The notes beneath the pieces were generated by a model. That model saw nothing but the letters and a program-made list of their open reading frames with translations. It had not been told where the DNA came from and did no database searches. Below are positions 38,401-44,600 of a DNA stretch of 64,000 nucleotides, piece by piece (within the stretch, counting starts at the first letter, position 1; the number at the start of each line of letters is the position of its first letter). This stretch comes from Acholoe squamosa. Its lineage: Eukaryota; Annelida; Polychaeta; Phyllodocida; Polynoidae. The translations under genes were made by a program, and so were the position numbers. Location of the stretch: positions 34,632,002 to 34,696,001 of the forward strand of contig OX439046.1 in the NCBI GenBank assembly GCA_949317995.1, written 5' to 3'.

Positions 38401-39737
38401 GGGGTCTTTTACACCAGGCACTCAGAATGGAAGGTCTATGTGAGTAGGATATGAAATGAGTCTTTTACACCAGGCACTTAGAATGGAAGGTCTATGTGAG
38501 TAGGATATGAACTGAGTCTTTTTCACCAGGCACTCAGTATGGAAGGATTGTGGATGCAAGTAGGATATAAAATCAGATCTTTTCACCAAACATTCAGCAT
38601 GGAAGGTCTGTATGAGTAGGGTATGAAATGGGTCTTTAACACTAGCCACTCAAAACCGATAGTCTGTGAGTAGGAAATGAAATGGGTCTTTTTCTCTGCA
38701 TGGAATGTCTATACCAGTAAGATATGAAACATCTTTTTCACTGGGCATTCAGTATTTGTCTTTGTGTGAAGGATATCAAATAGGCCATTTTTCACTAAGC
38801 ATTCAGTAGGGAAGGTCTATGAGAGTAGGATATGAAATGGGACTTTTTCACCGGACATTCAGTATGGAATATCTATGCGAGTAGGGTCTATGTGAAACAG
38901 GCCTTTTATACTGCGCATAGAAGGTCCACATGAGTAGGATATGAAATGAGTCTTTTTCACCAGGCACTTAGCATGGAAGGTCTATGTGAGTAGGATATGA
39001 AACAGGTCTATTTCATCAGGCGCAAGGGAGGAATGTGTATGAAAGTAGGATATGAAATAGGCATTTTTTCCTCAGACTTTTGAAATAGAAGGACCACCTG
39101 AGTGGAATATGAAATGAGTCCTTTTCACCTGGCACTCAGTATGAAAGGTCTATATATAGTATATGAAACGGGTCTTTTTACACCAGGTACTCGGTAGACC
39201 TATTGAAGGAATGTGTATGTTAGTAGGATATGAGATGGTTCTTTTTAACTGAGTACTCAACATGTAAGATGTGCGTAAGGGCACTAATAAAGGAAGCAAA
39301 TATCATTGGTGCTATGTTATGAATGGATAAATGATGACCAGTAGGTTTCCACCGTGCTCAATATCAGAAGCTTGTCACTCAATGTAAGTTTATGAAGTCC
39401 ATGTATGTTCAGAGAAGGGACACTCACTATCGATTTTAGAAATAGGATATCTAAAAGGAGCAATTCTATCATGTGTCTCTGATTCTTTCCTAGTGGTTAT
39501 TACTTATGCATATATACAGGGATTCCGAAACATGTCAGAGGTGTCAAAAAACCTTTCCGTCTTTGTTATAGGTCATCTAACGCAGCTGATCCTGCTGGTG
39601 TGACAAAGGCCCGCCAGGTGGAGGTACAGTATATATCAAAGTGGATCCAGGAGTACCACCAGGGAGCACGACCTCAACCACAGGGCCCCATAGTGACATC
39701 CAGGAAAGGCTCTCTGAAGAATAATAATGTACTATAA
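14325..39737 (+). CDS. DPP7: Dipeptidyl peptidase 2-like S28 serine peptidase, 5' incomplete
   Basis: Ten exons join in frame to 393 residues: 14325-14491, 18860-18989, 30550-30637, 31722-31888, 32481-32541, 33018-33127, 34652-34808, 35746-35810, 36027-36097, 39572-39737. All introns are GT-AG. The family (S28; DPP7 and PRCP) removes dipeptides or residues at proline from peptide ends in lysosomes and secretory vesicles. Visible landmarks are FYGKSVPFG, the nucleophile motif GGSYGG with its Ser codon split by an intron, [34 protein letters not shown] (catalytic Asp) and GGAHHLDLR (catalytic His). CADPTGCG and NNVTDMFP favour DPP7; [12 protein letters not shown] is more like PRCP. About 120 N-terminal residues, including the signal peptide, are missing; those exons were not found upstream and may lie outside the window. 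The gene converges on CACYBP. Family assignment is firm; the DPP7 rather than PRCP call is likely. Confidence 0.9.
14492..16590. other. DPP7-like intron, left part (no gene)
   Basis: Intron sequence with a G10 run at about 15628 and no recognisable element. Short open frames on both strands lack motifs. Confidence 0.55.
16591..17080. repeat. Tandem repeat, 166-bp unit, about three copies
   Basis: The marker gtgcatcatgcc occurs at 16595, 16733, 16899 and 17065; the last two spacings are exactly 166 bp, the first copy is shorter (138). Each unit also holds tatctcagcaaccatcaaga and a ttgatatattacatg block. It passes directly into the 21-bp array that follows. Confidence 0.85.
17081..18020. repeat. 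Minisatellite, 21-bp half-unit (42-bp unit)
   Basis: Alternating units of the type tatgtcagtatttactcacaa and tttgtcagcaattagtcaata run for about 600 bp before and a little beyond an inserted element at 17677-17978. Because 21 is a multiple of three, translated frames give a 7-residue repeat ([14 protein letters not shown]). That is an artefact of period, not a gene. Confidence 0.9.
17677..17978. mobile_element. hAT-like MITE, 302 bp, 6-bp target duplication
   Basis: Perfect 15-bp inverted ends CAGGGGTGTGAAATC / GATTTCACACCCCTG. Flanked by ATGTCA on both sides (17671-17676, 17979-17984), interrupting the 21-bp array. The array unit predicts a single uninterrupted ATGTCA at the insertion point, so the duplication is real. 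CAGGG ends fit hAT, whose usual duplication is 8 bp. A diverged relative lies at 33585-33929. Confidence 0.85.
18021..18859. other. DPP7-like intron, right part (no gene)
   Basis: AT-rich intron with short ttctattgttc-type repeats at about 18025-18070; nothing else recognised. Confidence 0.5.
18860..18989 (+). CDS. DPP7: DPP7-like coding exon 2 (completes GGSYGG)
   Basis: Acceptor tttgtag; donor AAG|GTCAGT; phase 0 at the end. The first base completes the Ser codon (AG+T), restoring GGSYGGM. It continues [25 protein letters not shown] and FFFQDVTK. The block after the nucleophile is the most conserved in S28 peptidases. The upstream intron is 4.4 kb and the downstream one 11.6 kb, the longest in the gene. 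Confidence 0.92.
19425..19662. mobile_element. MITE with TACCGTAATCTCCCGC ends, copy 1
   Basis: Left TACCGTAATCTCCCGC, right end inverted (gcgggagactaccgta), 14 of 16 matching. The interior repeats gcgtcttatacg several times. Another copy lies at 34343-34547 and a broken end at about 46017-46048. TA at both tips could be the target duplication of a Tc1/mariner-type element. Confidence 0.75.
19946..20000 (+). mobile_element. Fragment of inverted-end family 1
   Basis: ttaacacgaaaagagttata followed by ggaggcgggtaggaaaac matches the left end of copies A and B. No right end found nearby. Confidence 0.5.
20755..20802. repeat. 16-bp tandem repeat, three copies
   Basis: tatgtaaagtgtcatt, aatgtaaagtgtcatt, tatgtaaagtgtcatt in a row; one base differs. 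Confidence 0.9.
21157..21670. mobile_element. Foldback element with about 140-bp arms
   Basis: The left arm 21157-21302 (ttaaagaaaaaacactactc, gaaatatgtgtaattgtag, gatgcatctgatgacg) recurs inverted at about 21520-21670. Arms differ by scattered substitutions and small gaps. The 200-bp centre is unrelated. No transposase frame. Confidence 0.8.
21671..23525. other. DPP7-like intron (no gene)
   Basis: Open frames around 21894-22278 on both strands overlap one another and show no motif; no repeat structure recognised. Confidence 0.5.
23527..23680. repeat. Direct repeat, about 48 bp, two copies
   Basis: tttgtcatcaagacgcacaa with the following gcagtgctgtagtctattcac (23527-23572) recurs at about 23633-23680 with few changes. 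A third, weaker relative is at about 24190-24260. Confidence 0.7.
23730..24092. mobile_element. MITE with CAGGGGCGTAGGAA ends
   Basis: Left CAGGGGCGTAGGAA and right TTCCTACACCTCTG-type inverted ends (12 of 14 pairing), flanked by TAGTG on both sides, a 5-bp match (6 if the first C is counted as flank). The interior is rich in G10/C8 runs. CAGGGG ends suggest hAT. Confidence 0.7.
24310..24915. repeat. Minisatellite, 46-bp unit, about 13 copies
   Basis: Units of the form caacataatgttttatta / agcataccatacaataaccc / cttacagg recur every 46 bp, with decay and shortened units at the right end. Units are contiguous, without spacers, so this is not a CRISPR array. Confidence 0.9.
25010..25090. repeat. 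Second, short copy of the 21-bp minisatellite
   Basis: aatatatgtcagcagttact and tatttgtcagcaattaatca repeat the units of 17081-18020. As there, a gtgcatcatgcc motif (24943-24955) precedes the array. Confidence 0.75.
25185..25292 (+). other. Exon-like open stretch in DPP7 intron, unassigned
   Basis: After a good acceptor (ttctttgttgacag) an open frame of 35 codons reads [19 protein letters not shown] and [16 protein letters not shown] before a stop. Joining exon 2 directly to exon 3 already gives the normal DPP7 order, so this is not needed for the main protein. It could be an alternative terminal or poison exon, or chance. I do not recognise the peptide. Confidence 0.2.
25490..25856. mobile_element. 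MITE with GTGTTTCCAGTTAC inverted ends
   Basis: Left end caggccaaaaaaaaagagtt, then GTGTTTCCAGTTAC; the right end is the inverse (gtaactggaaacacagtc, then a T-run and gcctc). A second block, ccgaccctag, is also present near both ends. Interior is AT-rich and non-coding. Confidence 0.7.
25990..26175 (+). repeat. Polypyrimidine tract
   Basis: About 185 bp over 85% C+T (tccttccttccgcttcctct and similar). The 134-codon and 89-codon frames across it are compositional artefacts. Confidence 0.85.
26180..28150. other. DPP7-like intron (no gene)
   Basis: No exon or clear repeat. G-runs at about 26807 and 27320. Confidence 0.5.
28151..28292. mobile_element. Short hAT-like MITE, 142 bp, TATATT duplication
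   Basis: Ends CAGGGACGAAAGTC and GACTATTATCCCTG (inverted, 11 of 14), flanked on both sides by TATATT (28145-28150, 28293-28298). Six-base duplication as in the elements at 17677 and 44285. Confidence 0.75.
28299..30549. other. DPP7-like intron (no gene)
   Basis: No exon recognised. The 93-codon frame at 28829-29110 ends in a Pro run from a CCCCCC tract and shows no family motif. Confidence 0.5.
30550..30637 (+). CDS. DPP7: DPP7-like coding exon 3
   Basis: Acceptor gcctcag, donor GCCG|GTAAGT. Reads [17 protein letters not shown] then [12 protein letters not shown]. It follows VTK exactly as the DFEGQ..C block follows VT in human DPP7, so no coding exon is needed in the 11.6 kb between. Confidence 0.88.
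31115..31648. mobile_element. Inverted-end element, family 1, copy C (inverted)
   Basis: Reads in reverse relative to copies A and B: ggatagcaatgtgcattgca then TAACTCGAAAAGCC at the left, and ggctcttataactcgctttt with CGAGTTAATTA at the right. At about 530 bp it lacks the extra 600-700 bp of copy A, so it may be closer to the basic unit. It lies 75 bp before a DPP7-like exon. Confidence 0.75.
31722..31888 (+). CDS. DPP7: DPP7-like coding exon 4
   Basis: Acceptor atttacag, donor AAG|GTTAGT. Encodes [44 protein letters not shown] and [12 protein letters not shown](I/V)LAMMDYPY is a DPP7 hallmark. The acceptor lies only 75 bp downstream of a 504-bp inverted-repeat element. Confidence 0.93.
32481..32541 (+). 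CDS. DPP7: DPP7-like coding exon 5
   Basis: A 61-nt exon, acceptor tatttgtag, donor GCAG|GTAGGT. Encodes [15 protein letters not shown] and LANVA; matches the [20 protein letters not shown] stretch of human DPP7 in position and pattern. Confidence 0.82.
33018..33127 (+). CDS. DPP7: DPP7-like coding exon 6 (Cys-rich segment)
   Basis: Acceptor catcctgtag, donor CAG|GTAAGA. Encodes [45 protein letters not shown] and AWDYQ, followed by ACTE in the next exon, are near-invariant in DPP7. An inverted-repeat element starts 44 bp beyond the donor. Confidence 0.93.
33172..33553. mobile_element. MITE with GGCCATTTAATTCTAATAAC ends
   Basis: The left end and the inverted right end (gttatcagaataaaatggca) pair for about 33 bp including the TTACGGAT block. 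Interior has a 19-base A-run and Lys-rich chance frames. A right-end fragment of the same family lies at about 46290-46340. Starts 44 bp beyond a DPP7-like splice donor. Confidence 0.75.
33585..33929. mobile_element. hAT-like MITE, relative of the one at 17677
   Basis: Ends CAGGGGTGTAAAACC and GAGATTTCACACCCCTG. The interior shares the accatttcctctgaag-type block, in inverse order, with 17677-17978. No intact target duplication remains, so it is likely older. Confidence 0.65.
34343..34547. mobile_element. MITE with TACCGTAATCTCCCGC ends, copy 2
   Basis: Perfect inverted ends TACCGTAATCTCCCGC / GCGGGAGATTACGGTA apart from the tip, with the same internal cgtcttatacgcgc motifs as copy 1 at 19425. 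Confidence 0.8.
34652..34808 (+). CDS. DPP7: DPP7-like coding exon 7
   Basis: Acceptor tatgtttag, donor TATG|GTAAGT. Encodes [36 protein letters not shown] and [16 protein letters not shown]. The donor lies inside a 13-bp duplication made by a retroposon insertion immediately downstream, so a second donor sequence (CACTG|GTAAGT) sits 131 bp further on; reading through to it meets a stop after five codons. Confidence 0.93.
34820..34937 (-). mobile_element. 5'-truncated (ACTC)n retroposon beside a DPP7 splice donor
   Basis: A 118-bp insert flanked by a perfect 13-bp duplication TGGTAAGTCTAGT (34807-34819 and 34938-34950). It reads gagtgagtgagtaatagatg at the left, so the (ACTC)n tail is on the - strand, and it lacks the 5' third of the 177-bp copy at 11528. 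The duplicated target contains the exon's GGTAAGT donor. Confidence 0.9.
35301..35476 (-). mobile_element. Full-length (ACTC)n retroposon in DPP7 intron
   Basis: A 176-bp insert with the perfect 13-bp duplication TCAATTTGGAAAG (35288-35300 and 35477-35489). Same family and orientation as the truncated copy 360 bp upstream, and opposite to the copy at 11528. Confidence 0.9.
35746..35810 (+). CDS. DPP7: DPP7-like coding exon 8 (catalytic Asp)
   Basis: Acceptor cattgcag, donor GGTGGG|GTGAGC. Encodes [13 protein letters not shown] then NLDPWHRGG. The Asp of NLDPW is the charge-relay acid in S28 peptidases. HRGG replaces the usual (A/S)GGG. Confidence 0.93.
36027..36097 (+). CDS. DPP7: DPP7-like coding exon 9 (catalytic His)
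   Basis: Acceptor atttacag, donor CTCAG|GTAGGT. Encodes [17 protein letters not shown] and AHHLDLR. AHHLDLR carries the active-site His. The 3.5-kb intron that follows holds a large tandem array. Confidence 0.93.
36241..36405. mobile_element. MITE with CAGGGTTAGACACTAACA ends, 165 bp
   Basis: Left CAGGGTTAGACACTAACA, right TGTTAGTGTCTACCACTG, inverted with 16 of 18 pairing. A ggcccggtggcc-type block lies inside each end. Flanks do not show a clean duplication. Confidence 0.75.
36549..36600 (+). mobile_element. 5'-truncated (AAAC)n retroposon in the 56-bp array
   Basis: A 52-bp insert ending gtaaaactaaacaaacaaa, flanked by a duplicated TGTGAGTAGA (36539-36548, 36601-36610). The target is one unit of the minisatellite described next. 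A 533-bp relative lies at 48004-48536. Confidence 0.8.
36813..37485. mobile_element. Foldback element with internally repeated arms
   Basis: The left arm (about 36820-36955) contains repeated acttagggtgca units and the right arm (about 37335-37480) their inverse, tgcaccctaagt. Flanks are CCCGCGAG and CCCTGCGAG, parts of the host array unit, so the target duplication is about 8-9 bp. The centre holds a block (37140-37260, with tgtttctagttctattaga) repeated at 47757-47862. Confidence 0.75.
39572..39737 (+). CDS. DPP7: DPP7-like last coding exon
   Basis: Acceptor tttgttatag, stop TAA at 39735-39737. Encodes [31 protein letters not shown] and a polar tail ending NNNVL. The DPxxVxxAR...I..WI pattern is the usual C-terminal helix of S28 peptidases. 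Confidence 0.92.
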
Positions 39738-40272
39738 TGGAGGTTTTCTCCTTAGATGATAATTGGATTAGAGAATCGTGAGATAAATGTTTGGCTCTAT
39801 TTTGACATTAACCTATACGACTTAATGTAAAGCCCTTGTGTAAGTTACGTCTAGTGTATAATGCCTATCCCAACTTTGGAAGAAGATAGCTGCAGTTTGG
39901 AATTTACCAATTTCAGTATTGAAGGTACTAGTTTTTGGATACTCATATACATTCTTTAAGATACAGTTAGGTGTATATACCTCGGCTAATACTCAGGATT
40001 TTTGGGGTAAGATGAGTCAGGTACAAGATCTTTACTCACACAAGAACATGGTGAAATTCATATCATGATTTAACTATCTCCTTGTTTTACATTTGGTTCA
40101 CTAATTTACAACTAACTCAGCGTATTACAATGCAGATATAATGCACAATAAGACATATCAGATTCAAATACTTGGGTATCAGGTAAAGTGCCAAGGACTC
40201 CCATGGCATACGGAGTTAAGCCTTAACTATACCGTCGAAGCTTGATCATCATAAAGATTGTATGATATATGA

Positions 40273-40278
40273 AATAAA
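40273..40278 (+). terminator. Candidate poly(A) signal for the DPP7-like gene
   Basis: AATAAA about 535 nt after the stop codon, followed by A-rich DNA. It is the first canonical hexamer I see on this strand beyond the stop. No transcript evidence. Confidence 0.45.
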
Positions 40279-40416
40279 AAAAGATATAATCACAGATTAC
40301 ATGTATTTACATGTTAACTTTTTGAAACGAGCTACCGGGTTATGAACCACACTATGAACGACTCATATTCTCAGGAAATCTTGGCTAAGACAACACTTCT
40401 TGGATATATATATATA

Positions 40417-40422
40417 TTTATT
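40417..40422 (-). terminator. Candidate poly(A) signal for CACYBP
   Basis: TTTATT on the + strand reads AATAAA on the - strand, about 800 nt past the CACYBP stop. If used, the two convergent transcripts would end within about 150 bp of each other. Confidence 0.35.
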
Positions 40423-41219
40423 ACAAACAATCTTTGTGATATGAAGACACAAAAGGAATGGATGAATTTCTGTCATCTTGCAAGTTATTTAGATGACAAG
40501 TGAACATATCCGTACACATCAAAGCGTATTTTACAACAGGATTGGACGATGATAATACTTAATGAAATGTTATATTTATGTGCAAATTTGAGATTGTGCC
40601 TTGTGGAGATTGTTCAAGTTTCTTGAGCCGTGCAGCCTTGAAAATTGAAGTGTAATTGACATTATAGGCCATTAACACGAATATTTAAGAAGCTGCATAT
40701 TACGATTCCCTATTTTGATGAAAATTTCCTGATTTGCATACTATGGATCCATATATAAAGTGAATGCTTCTGTTGTGAAAGGTAAATTTCTGTCCAGTAG
40801 ATGGGAATTAATGATTCGGTGAAGTGAACTCACAAAGGCCAGTTTTGTCTGACCGACTAGACGGTGGGTCCCTTGTTGCAGTTTACTCAGTTATTTATAT
40901 CCTGAAAAACAAGAGTATGGCAAGGCGTCAGTTTTGTTGGACCTTTGAAAACCATAACTTGTTTTGATATCTAGATTCTGTGTAGTTTTGCCACTCAGAA
41001 TTAGTTTTAGAACGTTAGACATTGCTTTAATAATGTCCTGCCTTTTTAAAAAGGCCCAAAACATCTGTTAGAGTGGTTGATATTAGATATCACTCACACA
41101 CACATGAGGAGAGACCATTAGCGTCCCTTCCAATGTATATCTACATGAATGTGACGTGGTCTCTGGCCCTACAAGTATGTAGCGTTGCCGTATGTCGTAA
41201 TCTGTTGTGACTAGAACCC

Positions 41220-41658
41220 TCAGACACCCCCAGCACCATCTTTACCCCCTAAACCACCCATACCTCCCAGGCCACTCAACAAACTTGCCATATCAGGCAT
41301 TCCTGACATACCTCCGGCACCATCTGCACCGGGCATTCCACCCATACCAGGCATTCCACCCATGCCTCCCATACCAGGCATTCCACCCATGCCTCCCATA
41401 CCAGGCATTCCACCCATGCCTCCCATACCAGGCATTCCACCCATACCAGGCATTCCACCCATCCCTCCCATTCCACCACCCATACCGGGCATACCAGGCA
41501 TTCCGCCGCCACCACCACCGCCCTGGCTCTCGGCCATCGCCTTAGAAATGGTGCGCTTCATCTCGTCATCTCCGTCATCATACATCTTCTTTAACATGTC
41601 CATCATGCCATCTGATCCGTCAGCTCCTGGGGCAGCTGCTGGTGGCTTCTCCTCTTTC
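41220..41658 (-). CDS. CACYBP: CACYBP last exon: SGS motif plus GMP-rich tail
   Basis: Acceptor cataatag. Begins [17 protein letters not shown], then [19 protein letters not shown] and ISKAMAESQ (SGS). Then come a seven-Gly run and about 60 residues of GMPGMGGMG-type repeats, and the end [17 protein letters not shown] followed by a second Gly/Met stretch and the stop at 41220-41222. The repeat is coded by a 27-bp unit in about three near-identical copies plus variants. Several overlapping open frames on both strands here are only shadows of that repeat. Confidence 0.92.
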
Positions 41659-44600
41659 CTATTATGTACCAAATGGTAGGCATTTTAGAGTATGAAGCTA
41701 ATATTCCTCCGCCGTCATAAAGATAAAGAACAACATATTGATTCTTTTATAAATTAGTACTGCTAGAGCACCACCTTGTTCAGCATGGGAATGGAGACGA
41801 GAAGAATGTTCTCACTAGCACCAGTTTACCAAATGCACAACTACACCCAGCAAATGTAATGATGGCTAACCATACAAGTCCATTTCTATACGATAGACAA
41901 CTAAAAACAGATAGGACTTGCTAAACGCATTATATTGGGGAATTAATTAAGCATGAAAATTTCACTAGGGGCCATGTGTACAGTTTCCTTGACATCTAAA
42001 AGTGTTTTTTTTTTCTCTTTTACCTGTCAAAATCCACAACAAGACTATTAAGTCCCAAATAATGGTTTCACAAATAATCAGGGCGGTAGGTTTTGAATAT
42101 TGCATACATACTTTCCCTTATCCTCCTTCTTTGTTACATACGCCCATGTCTTGCCGGCATTTTCCTTCTTCAACATCAGTAGAATCATGTCTGTCTTCAC
42201 CTGCAAACACAGGAAGATGCTGGTTAGGCGGCTTTTTCTTTATAATTTTTAAACGAGGCAAGGGCTTTTGACACCACCTTTCTGACCTCTTGTCTACTAG
42301 CCCTTAGCCGAGTTTCTTATGATTACCAAGTTTCAATTGCTATTTTGGCCTCTAGCAGATTACATGCACCACCAAAAGACTAATCCATTACACAGCATAT
42401 GCCCTATCACACCCTTCAAAGACCCCATGAGTCATATTTCTATTTACATGAAAATCTTTTGATAAATGATGAAAAAAACATTTCATGGGGTATGCTTTTC
42501 TTAGGGAGTGGTCATTTATTATCAACAGGGGGGGGTGGTGGGTTTGAGAGGGGGCGTAAAAAATTCTGACCCCTCTGGAGGGGGGGGCTAAAAAAATTTT
42601 GACCCCTCTTGAGGGGGGGGGGCTAAAAAAATATACCCTCTTTTTAGCAAAAAAGCCTGCGCGCTACTATAGATCAAAGAGGGGGCGCGAAAACTCTCCG
42701 CGCCTCCGGCGCGGGGGGGGCACAAAAAATTTTCACGCGTCCGCGCGAAAACCCACCACCCCCCCCTGTTGATAAATAATGACCACTCCCTTATATTTAG
42801 ATTCCAAGAATTTGCATAGACCATCAAAACCTGTCATTTAGCCCTATTTCTGTTACAACTGAACCCCCAAAAATTAGTCATATAGTGAGACAAAAAGCAA
42901 GACAAAGCTATCCATGTAATAGAATTTACATTTATGGTGTACTTTGATGGCTGTGACATGGTAATTACTGTTGGTTTTTTTTCCTATGGAGAAATGCATG
43001 GGATTTAGGGCTCTTTTTACCCTAAATAAAAGGGTAATCAAACTGTCTTTAACCCCACTTATAGACAGATTTCAGATTTTTTAGAAGAGGAGGGCATAGA
43101 GTAGGTATGGGGGCAGTGCATGCCATGGTCATCTGGGCAAATATCTTTTGATATAGTTGATTTTGAAGGCCTTCCAATTTGGTTTATTGATAGGTTTAAT
43201 TCCAAGATTCTCTCATAGACAAAACAATAGTCTTGCATTGGAGGTGAATCTAGTTGAGTACATAGAGGAGCCTAGTAGGCTTTTCTATGGTAAGTATCAG
43301 TAGTGAGATAGCTGGGCCCTTTAAGAGAATTGGCTTCCAATCATTTCCCATGGGAAAGGAAGGAAATGTAACAAGTAATTGTAACAAGGTCACATCACCT
43401 TGGCTACACTATCTGTGATGTTAATTGTAGGATCAACAATGACTGTCAATGGATGGATGGATGGATGGATGGATGGACGGACGGACGGACTATGGGGGGG
43501 GGGACTATGGGAGGTTAGGGGGTACTCAGGCATGCCTCAATACTCAGAGCTGTGCTTGTAGTTGTGTTACGAGGGGGAGGAAGACAATCAAGCAGCTAAA
43601 TGTGTCCTTAATGACATAGTGGGAAAGTCATGGGCAAGTCATCTAGCCTAGGCTCTGTACCCTTGCCTCGTTTCCTTTCTGTCTCTCCAAGACATACTCT
43701 CGACTCAACTGTTTTAAAATAAACCCTCTCTTGTTCTTCTAACAATGGATGTTTATCATACAAATATGTATACATCAAAGGGATCCGACCTACTAAAAGG
43801 AGGGGTCTGTATCAAGAAGAAGTCTTATTAATTCTTATGGCTTACCGTATTTAACAATAAGTGCTGCACTGCAGACACTGTAATAAACGCACCACTCTTT
43901 ATGGCCATTTCATATCATGGTGATATATAACGGAGTGCAATTTAATTGACTAACCTTGAAGTAAGAACCCTCTGGTAGGATGGATTCCATCAGGCGAGTT
44001 ATTAGCACTTTGTGATCTTTCTTGTCGAGATCACTTACAAGTAATTCAAACCCTCTGGAAAAGAAAACAACATTCAACTTCACGCACTTTCATCCATGAG
44101 GCCACACCAAAAAAATAATTTGGTCTACGGATTTCCCTCTCCATATTTTCGGAAATACAAATCTTTGTGATAACACTTCTGTAAACTTCATTAAATTTTA
44201 ATAAACTTCTGATGACCAGTTTCATCACAAATGCCATCCCTTTTCTTGCCAACCCCCTCTCATAAAATGGGGGACCGACATCATCAGGGATGTAAGTCAG
44301 GCATTTACTTGATATAAAAGCCTTTTATTTTTTCCAAACCGCCCTCCTTACCCTTGTATTAGGAAAATACATGTCATTCAAAATTTTCAGAAATTAGAAA
44401 ATCCTGATAAATCCTGAAGACTTACATCCCTGCATCATATACTATTTATAGCTACAACACTCACGCCCCCCCCCCATAACTATTGGAATATATGAGGGGA
44501 ACAAGTCTAGGTTAGGCCCTCGTCAACACTGTTTCTATATGTTTAGTCACTCATTCCCCAGAGACCAGACCAAGTATTGCATTATAGAATATACAGTGGA

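Larger units (their letters stand above)
36515..39275. repeat. Large minisatellite, 56-bp unit, with higher-order pattern
   Basis: Units of the form ggtctatgtgagtaggat / atgaaatgggtctttta / caccaggcactcagcatg recur every 56 bp. The core, about 37560-38500, has near-identical copies; both sides are degenerate. Two unit types alternate in places: one with gaaaggtc and aactgagtcttatac, one with gggaggtc and aaatgggtcttttac, giving a 112-bp higher-order period. A retroposon (36549) and a foldback element (36813) interrupt it. It lies in the last DPP7-like intron. Confidence 0.92.
39738..41219. other. Intergenic / 3' UTR interval between convergent genes
   Basis: 1.48 kb between the stops of the DPP7-like gene and CACYBP. 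It should be mostly the two 3' UTRs. No repeat or extra gene seen apart from a short TA run at about 40406-40419. Confidence 0.6.

Noticed and set aside
41207-41679. Several Pro/His-rich and Ile/Pro-rich frames on the + strand
   Set aside because: They are the reverse and off-frame shadows of the CACYBP Gly-Met-Pro repeat.
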